Source: an uncultured Clostridia bacterium
GTDB taxonomy: Bacteria > Bacillota > Clostridia > Oscillospirales > Acutalibacteraceae
Reading direction: 5' to 3'
Assembly: GCA_937888485.1 (NCBI GenBank)
Contig: CALAQQ010000070.1
Span: 1-34,660, forward strand
Length of the DNA: 34,660 nt
Positions 1-7,590 of this stretch are shown here, one piece after another. The stretch's first letter is position 1, and every line of letters starts with the position of its first letter. The position numbers and the translations under genes are program-made. A model generated the notes under the pieces. It ran no database searches, was not told where the DNA came from, and saw nothing but the letters and a program-made list of their open reading frames with translations.

Positions 1-52
<52 letters not shown>

Positions 53-135
53 ATGATTAAGGGACACCAAGTAATTTTTTATATAATTATAATATTTGAA
101 CCATGACCTGTGTCACAGCAATAAGTTGCTTGATT

Positions 136-164
136 ATATTAGCATAAAAGAAATGAAAAATCAA
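136..164 (-). promoter_or_regulatory. Candidate promoter for the tRNA-Ala
   Basis: On the minus strand a TTGATT box (164-159) and a TAATAT box (141-136) are 17 bases apart, about 84 bases upstream of the tRNA. A second TATAAT-like stretch lies nearer the tRNA in this AT-rich gap, so the choice is uncertain. The rest of the 53-191 gap holds nothing I recognise, and I see no terminator between the DUF4186 gene and the tRNA. Confidence 0.35.
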
Positions 165-191
165 GTATAATTTCAAATTTTATTTGCTCTT

Positions 192-548
192 TTAATTCCT
201 CATTTCTTTTTCAATCCATGCCATTAACAGATTAACTATTTTTTCTTGTTGAACTGCATCAAGTGACTTTTCTTTTGGAACTTTATACCACTTATTAAGG
301 CAGCCTCTGCAACAGCAAGCACACGCATGCTGCGACTTGAATACCGGATGTCCTTTCAATGGTGTCTGCTTTCCGTCATTAGGAATAAACGAAGGAGCAA
401 GTCGAGTGCGGATAAAATCACTCGCATGATTTCTTATTGTTTCAAGCCCGTTTTCTTCAACATACTTTTTATCGGTTTCATTGAGATGAAACGATGAACG
501 AAAACCGGATTTGTTCAGTTTTTCAAGTGCTTGTTCAACAGTCTGCAT
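192..548 (-). CDS. DUF4186 family protein
   Basis: The 118-residue product matches the conserved small bacterial family DUF4186 over its whole length, from memory of the family pattern. Hallmarks are an FRSSFHL-type N-terminus, the stretch GLETIRNHASDFIRTRLAP (about residues 35-53), NDGKQTP, GHPVF and a cysteine cluster HACACCCRGC (about residues 74-83), then a C-terminal WIE motif. The cysteine cluster suggests metal or Fe-S binding, but that is inference because the family has no assigned function. It has no signal peptide. It is divergent from the GH3 gene and has its own TTGATG/TATAAT promoter. Confidence 0.88.
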   Translation of the reverse strand: MQTVEQALEKLNKSGFRSSFHLNETDKKYVEENGLETIRNHASDFIRTRLAPSFIPNDGKQTPLKGHPVFKSQHACACCCRGCLNKWYKVPKEKSLDAVQQEKIVNLLMAWIEKEMRN

Positions 549-576
549 ATTTCGTCTCCGATTGTTTATTAATCAA

Positions 577-605
577 ATTATACCACAACACATCAAAAAC
601 ATCAA
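577..605 (-). promoter_or_regulatory. SigA-type promoter for the DUF4186 gene
   Basis: On the minus strand TTGATG (605-600) and TATAAT (582-577) are separated by 17 bases and sit 29 bases upstream of the ATG at 548. It is back to back with the promoter of the GH3 gene. Confidence 0.6.
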
Positions 606-613
606 GGATTTGC

Positions 614-643
614 TTGACGATTAATCGGCAGGTGTTATATAAT
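614..643 (+). promoter_or_regulatory. SigA-type promoter for the GH3-GH43 operon
   Basis: TTGACG (614-619) and TATAAT (638-643) are separated by 18 bases. Transcription would start near 650, too close to the ATG at 655 for a ribosome binding site but well placed for the ATG at 673. No operator or catabolite-response element is evident. Confidence 0.6.
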
Positions 644-672
644 ATTTAAAAATAATGGAAATGGAGATTATT

Positions 673-3048
673 ATGGATAAATTTGCAAGATTCAGATATC
701 AGCCATGCATACCTCTCGGAGAAGACGGCAGATGTGTTACTGCATCAAAAAAACACATCGCGCTTTCAAGAAAAGCTGCCGCTGACGGTATGGTTCTTCT
801 GAAAAACGAAAACAACGCTCTTCCTCTTTCAAGAGGCGAAAAAATCGCACTTTTCGGAAAAGCTACAATCGAATACATAAAAGGTGGCGGCGGAAGCGGT
901 GACGTTCACTGCCCTTATATCCGCAATGTTTATGAAGGCTTTAAAGAAAAGGAACATGAGGGCAAGGTTTCCGTTTACATGCCTCTTGTAGAATTCTATA
1001 AAGACTATGTAGAAAAAGAAAGCGTTAACGTTCTTACTCAGGAACAGATTAATGCAAGATGGGATATCGTTAACAACATGGAATTCTGCACAAAACGTGA
1101 CGATATGACCTACGACACATTTGCGGCAATGCACGTTAAAGAAGCCGAAGTTCCCGATGAGCTTATCAAGTCTTCATCCGAATGGGCAGACACCGCAATT
1201 ATCACATTGAGCAGATTCTCTGCAGAAGGTGTTGACCGCAGACCTCAGGGCGGTGACTACTATCTTTCCGACCTTGAAAAAGACCTTATTGATAAAGCTT
1301 CCGGGCTTTTCAAAAAAGTCGTTATTATTATAAATTCAGGTGCAACTATTGACTGCGAATTCTTTGCAGAAAACGATAAAATTCCTGCCGTTCTTATGTC
1401 ATGGCAGGGCGGCATGGAGGGTGGCGCTGCAATCGCCGATATACTTTGCGGTGATGTTAATCCCTCAGGTAAGCTTACTGACACAATCACAAAATCCTAT
1501 GATTATTATCCCTGTAAGGATGAGTTCTGGGAAAGTTTTTTAAAGATTGATTACAGCGACGATATTTATGTCGGCTACAGATATTTTGAAACCGTTCCCG
1601 GAGCAAAAGAATATGTCCGTTATCCTTTCGGCTTTGGTCTTTCATACACTGAATTTGAAATCAGTGGCAGAGTTTGTACCGAAAGCGAAGGAAAGATTGT
1701 TGCTGTTGCAAGCGTAAAAAACATCGGTAGCAGAGCCGGTAAAGAAGTTATTCAGCTTTATTACAGTGCACCTCAGGGATTGCTCGGCAAACCCTCAAAA
1801 GAGCTTTGTGCTTTCAAGAAAACAAAGCTCCTCTCCCCCAGCGAATCCGAAACGGTTGTAATGAGCTTTGATGTCAAAGATATGGCAAGCTTTGATGACC
1901 TCGGTAAAATCCAGAAATCAGCATATGTTCTCGAAAAAGGCAATTATGAGTTCTATCTCGGTACATCTGTCAGAGATTTAAAGAAGCTTGATTTTGAATA
2001 TACTGTATCTGAAAACACTGTTGTTGAACAGCTCAACAGCTGGTGTAAACCTTTTAAGCTCGAAAAAAGAATGCTTTCAGACGGCAGTTTTGAAGCGTTG
2101 CCTTTGAACAACGAAAGCTATTATTACGGAACAAATCTTCCGGCAGATGCAAAAGCGCCCGAAAATCTTGTTATGTTTGATAAAGTCGGAGAAACAATTT
2201 CTCTTGACGAATTTGTTGCACAGTTCACTCTTGATGAGCTTATGTATTTTGTAGGAGGACAGAAAACAACAGGCGTTTGCAACACAGGTTCTTTTGGCGG
2301 AATTGACAGACTCGGTATTCCTTACTTTCCGACCGCTGACGGTCCTGCAGGTTTAAGACTTGAACCTTCAACAGGTATTCCGACAACTGCATGGCCCTGT
2401 GCAACATTACTTGCTTGTTGCTGGGACCCCGACCTTCTTTTTGAAGTCGGTGCGGCAGGCGGTGCTGAACTCAGGGAGAACAACCTTGCAATCTGGCTTG
2501 CACCTGCACTTAATATTCACCGTGACCCTCTTTGCGGAAGAAACTTCGAATATTATTCCGAAGATCCCCTTGTAGCAGGCAAATCAGCATCCGCTGCAGT
2601 AAGAGGTATTCAGTCACAGAAAGCGGCTGTATCAATAAAACATTTTGCATGTAACAACAAGGAAGCAAACCGCTATGATATTGATGCGAGAATCTCAGAA
2701 AGAGCTCTTCGTGAAATATATCTCAAAGGCTTTGAAATTACCGTTAAAGAAGCCGATCCCTGGACAGTTATGTCATCATATAACAGAATCAACGGTCAGC
2801 ATACATCCGAAAGCTACGAACTTCTCACCTGCATTCTCAGAAATGAATGGGGATTCAAAGGCATGGTTGTAACTGACTGGGGCGTTAAAAACAATCCCGT
2901 TCTTGAGGTTAAAGCGGGCAATGATATGAAGATGCATTGCGGATATCCCGATGACCTCAAAGCAGCTTATGATAAGGGCGAATTAACAAGAGCCGACCTT
3001 GAAGTCTGCGTAAAAAGAATTCTTGAAATGTTCTTTAAACTTGTATAA
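673..3048 (+). CDS. Beta-glucosidase, glycoside hydrolase family 3, with swapped domain order
   Basis: This probably cleaves beta-glucosides or beta-xylosides from imported oligosaccharides in the cytosol, since no signal peptide is present. The usual GH3 domains are in reversed order. The alpha/beta sandwich comes first (about residues 20-310, starting at DGMVLLKNENNALPL), then a fibronectin-III-like domain after YPFGFGLSYTEF (about 317-435). The TIM barrel is last (about 500-785). The barrel shows TADGPAG, the KHFACNN motif (about 655-661) and the nucleophile Asp735 in VVTDWG. This order is known for GH3 enzymes of Ruminococcus albus and Butyrivibrio. I chose the ATG at 673 because TGGAG lies just upstream and the promoter predicts a start near 650; the in-frame ATG at 655 would add six residues. 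GH43 follows after 12 bases. The exact substrate cannot be read. Confidence 0.93.
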   Translation: MDKFARFRYQPCIPLGEDGRCVTASKKHIALSRKAAADGMVLLKNENNALPLSRGEKIALFGKATIEYIKGGGGSGDVHCPYIRNVYEGFKEKEHEGKVSVYMPLVEFYKDYVEKESVNVLTQEQINARWDIVNNMEFCTKRDDMTYDTFAAMHVKEAEVPDELIKSSSEWADTAIITLSRFSAEGVDRRPQGGDYYLSDLEKDLIDKASGLFKKVVIIINSGATIDCEFFAENDKIPAVLMSWQGGMEGGAAIADILCGDVNPSGKLTDTITKSYDYYPCKDEFWESFLKIDYSDDIYVGYRYFETVPGAKEYVRYPFGFGLSYTEFEISGRVCTESEGKIVAVASVKNIGSRAGKEVIQLYYSAPQGLLGKPSKELCAFKKTKLLSPSESETVVMSFDVKDMASFDDLGKIQKSAYVLEKGNYEFYLGTSVRDLKKLDFEYTVSENTVVEQLNSWCKPFKLEKRMLSDGSFEALPLNNESYYYGTNLPADAKAPENLVMFDKVGETISLDEFVAQFTLDELMYFVGGQKTTGVCNTGSFGGIDRLGIPYFPTADGPAGLRLEPSTGIPTTAWPCATLLACCWDPDLLFEVGAAGGAELRENNLAIWLAPALNIHRDPLCGRNFEYYSEDPLVAGKSASAAVRGIQSQKAAVSIKHFACNNKEANRYDIDARISERALREIYLKGFEITVKEADPWTVMSSYNRINGQHTSESYELLTCILRNEWGFKGMVVTDWGVKNNPVLEVKAGNDMKMHCGYPDDLKAAYDKGELTRADLEVCVKRILEMFFKLV

Positions 3049-3060
3049 AGGAAAAGGATT

Positions 3061-4041
3061 ATGGGTGTTAAAACTGATATTTTTATAAAAGACAGAGCTG
3101 ACCCGTTTATAATCAAAGGCAGTGACGGTTATTATTATTTCACTGCATCTTATCCGATGTACGGAAAAAATGACCCTGAAGGTTATGACAGAATCATTCT
3201 CAGACGAAGCAAAACAATCAGCGGACTTCCATCTGCAGAAGAAAAAGTTATCTGGCACGAAAAGAACTCCGACACTTCTTTCCGTTTTATCTGGGCACCC
3301 GAAATACACGAAATAAACGGCAGATGGTATGTTCTTTTTGCCGCAAGTGCAAGCAAAGATAATGTGTGGGATATTGACTGCCACATCATAATGTGTTCGG
3401 GAAATGACCCTTATAATGATTCATGGGTTGACAAAGGTAAATTAACATCTGCTGATAACGACGATTTTTCATTCCGCGGTTTTTCTCTCGACATGACATA
3501 TTTCGAATGCGGCGGTAAACATTATCTTGCGTGGGCACAGAACGGCGGCAATTCGAATGTTTATCTCTCTACAATCAATCCCGATGAACCGTGGAAAACA
3601 ACTTCACCTGCAATTCTGCTTACAAGACCCGAATATGACTGGGAAAGAATCAATATTCCCGTTAACGAAGGTCCTGCCGCAATGATTCATGACGGCAAGA
3701 TTTTTCTTGCATTTTCGGCATCTGCAACAGGTCCCGAATACTGCCTCGGTCTTATGTATGCAGACGAAAATTCCGACCTTACCGATATAAGAAACTGGAC
3801 AAAACTCAGTTCTCCCCTTCTTACATCCGATGACCTTGACGGTGAATACGGTCCGGGACATAATTCCTTTGTAAAAGACGAAAACGGTGACTGGATTTTT
3901 GTTTATCATTCAAGAGATGAAATTTGTTACTCGGGAAGATGCGGATATTCCGGTGAAGACCCGCTTTATGACCCTTGCAGAAGTGCAAGAATAAGAAAAG
4001 TTAAATGGGATGAAAGAGGATTCCCTATTCTCAATTCATAA
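3061..4041 (+). CDS. Glycoside hydrolase family 43 protein (xylosidase/arabinofuranosidase type)
   Basis: The 326-residue product is a five-bladed beta-propeller glycosidase of family GH43. The family's three acidic residues are visible: Asp14 in ADPFI (general base), Asp144 in SLDMT (pKa modulator) and Glu203 in NEGPAAM (general acid). FIWAPEIHEINGRWYV is the typical WAPE blade motif. There is no signal peptide, so it should act in the cytosol on imported arabinoxylan- or xylan-type oligosaccharides together with the upstream GH3 enzyme. It is the second gene of a two-gene operon, preceded by AAAGGAAAAGG and followed by a strong hairpin terminator. Subfamily and substrate are not determined. 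Confidence 0.9.
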   Translation: MGVKTDIFIKDRADPFIIKGSDGYYYFTASYPMYGKNDPEGYDRIILRRSKTISGLPSAEEKVIWHEKNSDTSFRFIWAPEIHEINGRWYVLFAASASKDNVWDIDCHIIMCSGNDPYNDSWVDKGKLTSADNDDFSFRGFSLDMTYFECGGKHYLAWAQNGGNSNVYLSTINPDEPWKTTSPAILLTRPEYDWERINIPVNEGPAAMIHDGKIFLAFSASATGPEYCLGLMYADENSDLTDIRNWTKLSSPLLTSDDLDGEYGPGHNSFVKDENGDWIFVYHSRDEICYSGRCGYSGEDPLYDPCRSARIRKVKWDERGFPILNS

Positions 4042-4049
4042 CAGCATTA

Positions 4050-4082
4050 AACCCCGACAGAATCAACTGTCGGGGTTATTAT
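4050..4082 (+). terminator. Bidirectional rho-independent terminator
   Basis: An 11-bp perfect stem (arms 4050-4060 and 4067-4077) with a six-base loop is followed by an AT-rich tail. It lies between the converging GH43 and CotH genes, so it could serve both. Confidence 0.85.
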
Positions 4083-4083
4083 T

Positions 4084-5934
4084 TTAGAAAACTACATTTT
4101 CAAGTCCGAACATAACAATAATCTTTTCAAAAAGATTATTCATGCCTGTACCGATTTTTTTGAGACCTGCAAGGAAGAAGTTTGTTTCAACCTCCTGAAC
4201 CTGAACAGTTCCGAAATTATCTGTAAGGAAGTCTGCTCTGACTGTTGCGAAATCATAAACAACACTAACGGCTTTCTTATACTCAGACTTAATCTGAGCA
4301 ATATCATATGTGCCGAAAATGTTCCAACGGATTGCATTCATAACTGCTGAACCCATATTTGCTTCGGCATATGTTGAAAGCATTGTGTTTGTTTTATCAA
4401 CAGCAGCTTTGATTTCCGTATCCCATACTCTCTTGACTGCAGAAATGAAATCTGTCCTTGTGCAAAGTTCATTATAAATATGAGGAACTTCATGAACATC
4501 ATATTTTCCGAAGAAAGTGTTTCTGTACTGTCTGCCAAAGCAAACTGTAAATTCTTTGGGATTTGTATAGTCACATCCGTATCTGCCGCTTCCGTTGTTT
4601 GCAAAGCAGATATCAAAGTCCCAAACAGGACCTGCATAAAGTTTTTCGCCGGCGGGTTTATAGAAATATGTGCTTGTCAGACCGCAGTCCTGATTTGATG
4701 CCCATTCATTGATTGCATAGAACTTTGCAAGAGAATCAAGATCGGCAATTTCCGTATAATGTTCACCAAGGCTGTTTTTGCCGTCCTCTGAGAAAACTGC
4801 ATCCTCAAATCTCTGATAATAATCACTTATATATTTAATCTGTGATTCAGAAGCGTATTCGGGGGATTTCATAATAAAGGGCTGACTTCTTGAAGTAACA
4901 AAACCACTGATTTCATCGGTATATCTGTTAGCAAGTTCCATTTCAAGAATGTATCCGCCTGTTTCAACTTCACCGTCTGTTGCAGGAACATCAACCCATT
5001 TCTGAGTATTCTGAAGAAGACCTGCAAACTTACCGTAAATACCGTCTTTTGCAAGTGTATCCATATCGAAATCTTCTCCGAATTCCTTGATACAGATTTC
5101 TTCATTAACATCGTCAAGATTATCGATGTCTACTCTTGTTTCGTCAACTTCAACTCTTGTTGTGAGAAGGTATGCACCCTGATATTCGTTATTGATATAA
5201 ACATCACAGGGAACATAGAGCGGTGTATAAGGCATGCCAGCTTCTTTTGCGGCATAATATGCAGCAACATTTCTTGCAAGAGAATCATCGCTATGGTTAG
5301 CAATAAGACTCCATTTCTTGCTCTTGCCCATATCAAAAAGGTCTGCTTTTTTATCAAGCTTGATATTATAGGGCTTCTTTTCCATCTGCCATGTAGAGTT
5401 ACCTCTGCCCTTAATATACTCAAGAACACCTCTATACTCAGCCGAAAGACCGTCAGCATTCAGAACGGTGATATTTCCTTCTTCCTTATGGTTTTTATCG
5501 GCATGAACAGCATCTAGACTGCCTGATTCTGTTTCGATAAAAACGGAAGCAACTGTTGATTCATTGATGATTATAACTTTGAAGCTTTCGCCGTCACAAG
5601 TCAGAGTAACCTCAGATTTACCGTTGAGTACATCTGACACCTCACCGTTAGCAAGCTTTGTTTCACCGGCATAAACATCTGCATCTGCATCAAAGCTGAT
5701 TTTTGCATTTGCAAGGTCAATTGCCGAAGGAACAAAAAGATAATAGGTACCGTCGATTTCATACCAGTCTGTTTTAACAGCCGCACCGTCGCCTTTTCCA
5801 GCTTCGGATTCAATTTCAGCAACAGATTCGATTGCAAACGATGAAATTGCACCATCATCTGCAGCAGAAACAACGATTGAGAGACATGAAAGAGAAATAA
5901 TTATTGTCAATAAAATTGCTATAATCTTTTTCAT
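4084..5934 (-). CDS. Secreted CotH-kinase family protein
   Basis: The 616-residue product has a signal peptide (KK, a hydrophobic run, then VVSAA near residue 24), a beta-rich N-terminal region and a CotH domain (PF08757). Recognisable motifs are YIKGRGNSTW (about residues 173-182), KKPYNIKLDKK, KKWSLIANHSD and the later PVWDFDICF. CotH proteins are atypical kinases; Bacillus CotH phosphorylates spore-coat proteins. Exported homologues in gut Clostridia have no settled substrate. The last roughly 30 residues form a hydrophobic amphipathic tail (NLFEKIIVMFGLENVVF). It is the last gene of the leftward operon, 15 bases after the phosphohexomutase gene. A link to carbohydrate use is suggested only by position. 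Confidence 0.88.
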   Translation of the reverse strand: MKKIIAILLTIIISLSCLSIVVSAADDGAISSFAIESVAEIESEAGKGDGAAVKTDWYEIDGTYYLFVPSAIDLANAKISFDADADVYAGETKLANGEVSDVLNGKSEVTLTCDGESFKVIIINESTVASVFIETESGSLDAVHADKNHKEEGNITVLNADGLSAEYRGVLEYIKGRGNSTWQMEKKPYNIKLDKKADLFDMGKSKKWSLIANHSDDSLARNVAAYYAAKEAGMPYTPLYVPCDVYINNEYQGAYLLTTRVEVDETRVDIDNLDDVNEEICIKEFGEDFDMDTLAKDGIYGKFAGLLQNTQKWVDVPATDGEVETGGYILEMELANRYTDEISGFVTSRSQPFIMKSPEYASESQIKYISDYYQRFEDAVFSEDGKNSLGEHYTEIADLDSLAKFYAINEWASNQDCGLTSTYFYKPAGEKLYAGPVWDFDICFANNGSGRYGCDYTNPKEFTVCFGRQYRNTFFGKYDVHEVPHIYNELCTRTDFISAVKRVWDTEIKAAVDKTNTMLSTYAEANMGSAVMNAIRWNIFGTYDIAQIKSEYKKAVSVVYDFATVRADFLTDNFGTVQVQEVETNFFLAGLKKIGTGMNNLFEKIIVMFGLENVVF

Positions 5935-5949
5935 ATTGATTCCTCACTT

Positions 5950-7590
5950 TTATTTCATTATAATCTCGGTTAATTTATTATGGATAACTTCTTTTCTCTT
6001 TTCGGCGGTTTCTTTGCCGTCACCCTTAACAGAGAAATAAATCTTGAGTTTGGGTTCTGTACCCGAAGGTCTTACGGCAGTCCATGAACCGTCTTTAAAA
6101 TCAAATCGAAGAACATTTTCCTTGGGAAGGTCATCAATGCCCTTCGAATAATCAAGAAGAACATCGAGGTCTTCGAAAAGATTATCACCGGTTTCACGAA
6201 GGTCTTTCATGGCGTTCTGAATCTTTTCAGCGCCTTCCTTACCTTTGAGAACGATTGTTTCAAGGCAATCGAAATAATAACCGTATTCGTCATAAATTCC
6301 GTTCATGGCATCAACAAGTGTCATACCCTTGTTTTTGTAGTATGAAGCCATTTCGGCAATAAGCAATGCGGAAGAAACTGCATCCTTATCTCTTGCATGA
6401 GTGCCTGCAAGATAGCCGTAGCTTTCTTCGTAGCCAAAGAGGAAGGTGTATTCATCGCTTTCTTCCCAAAGGCAGATTTTTTCACCGATATATTTAAAGC
6501 CTGTAAGGGTCTGGAAAATTTTAGCACCGTTCTTTTCGGCAATTGCGGCACCGAGACCGCTGGTTACGATTGTTTTTACAACAGCTGCATTTGAGGGCAT
6601 TGAATCCCTCTTGAATTTAAGAACAAAATCAACGAGAAGTGCACCTGTCTGATTACCTGTAAGAAGCTGATAAGCACCGTCATGAAGAACACCGACACCG
6701 ATTCTGTCGCAATCGGGGTCTGTTCCGATAACGATATCTGCACCTTCAGACTCAGCCTGCTTGAGTGCAAGGGTAAGAGCGTCTTTTTCTTCAGGATTGG
6801 GTGAACGGACAGTTGAGAAATTTCCGTCGGGAAGTTCCTGTTCTTTAACAATTGAAACATTCTTTCCTTCAAGAATACGTCGAACGGGAATATTGCCTGT
6901 GCCGTGAAGAGCTGTATATACAATCTTGAGGTCGGATTCTTCATTATAAAGGCTCTGCTTCTTAACCTCTGCAAGGAAGGCGTCAAGTGTATCATCGCCT
7001 ATCATAACAAGCATTCCGTTATTCTTTGCTTCATCGAGTGAGATTTCAGGAATATTCTTGAGGTCAGTTACAGCATTTACATATGCAATAACCTTATCTG
7101 CATACTGAGGAACAAGCTGACATCCCTTTGAATCATAAACCTTATAACCGTTGTATTCCTTGGGATTATGGCTTGCAGTGATTACAATACCTGCTGTGCA
7201 GTTATGATATCTGACAGCAAAAGAAAGAACAGGAGTAGGCATAAGAGTTTCAAAAAGGAAAACCTTGATACCTGCGGCGCAAAGTACACCCGCTGCATTC
7301 TTTGCAAATTCAGCAGAATTATTTCTTGAATCGAATGCAATCGCAACTGATTTTTCACCGTCGAATTCTGCATTAAGGTAATCTGCAAGACCCTTTGTTG
7401 CCTTTGAAACAGTATACTTGTTCATTCTGTTTGCACCAGCACCCATGATACCGCGAAGACCGCCTGTGCCGAATTCGAGTTCTTTGTAGAATCTGTCTTC
7501 CAGTTCAGCCTTATCGGTTATGCTTTCGAGTTCATTTCTTGTTTCTTCATCAAAAGTAAGCCAATATTCGTAATTATTCATTTTCAGCAC
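5950..7590 (-). CDS. Phosphoglucomutase/phosphomannomutase (alpha-D-phosphohexomutase family)
   Basis: This interconverts hexose-1-phosphate and hexose-6-phosphate in the cytosol. The 546-residue length fits Firmicutes PgcA-type enzymes. All four active-site loops are present: the phosphoserine loop TASHNPKEYNGYK with Ser140, the Mg-binding loop DPDCDR (Asp291, Asp293, Asp295), the sugar-binding GYEESYGY (about residue 390) and the phosphate-binding RPSGTEPKLKIY near the C-terminus. Its start overlaps the end of the GH38 gene by 17 bases, which suggests translational coupling. That makes a role in handling mannose or glucose released by the mannosidase plausible. Whether glucose or mannose phosphate is preferred cannot be told. 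Confidence 0.94.
   Translation of the reverse strand: MLKMNNYEYWLTFDEETRNELESITDKAELEDRFYKELEFGTGGLRGIMGAGANRMNKYTVSKATKGLADYLNAEFDGEKSVAIAFDSRNNSAEFAKNAAGVLCAAGIKVFLFETLMPTPVLSFAVRYHNCTAGIVITASHNPKEYNGYKVYDSKGCQLVPQYADKVIAYVNAVTDLKNIPEISLDEAKNNGMLVMIGDDTLDAFLAEVKKQSLYNEESDLKIVYTALHGTGNIPVRRILEGKNVSIVKEQELPDGNFSTVRSPNPEEKDALTLALKQAESEGADIVIGTDPDCDRIGVGVLHDGAYQLLTGNQTGALLVDFVLKFKRDSMPSNAAVVKTIVTSGLGAAIAEKNGAKIFQTLTGFKYIGEKICLWEESDEYTFLFGYEESYGYLAGTHARDKDAVSSALLIAEMASYYKNKGMTLVDAMNGIYDEYGYYFDCLETIVLKGKEGAEKIQNAMKDLRETGDNLFEDLDVLLDYSKGIDDLPKENVLRFDFKDGSWTAVRPSGTEPKLKIYFSVKGDGKETAEKRKEVIHNKLTEIIMK

Noticed and set aside
655..672. ATG 655 as the start of the GH3 gene
   Set aside because: The promoter -10 box ends at 643, which leaves no room for a ribosome binding site, while TGGAG is correctly placed before the ATG at 673.
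4140..5117. Several long open frames on both strands inside the CotH gene and other large genes
   Set aside because: They overlap confidently assigned genes, show no family similarity and lack ribosome binding sites; they are shadows of the biased codon use.
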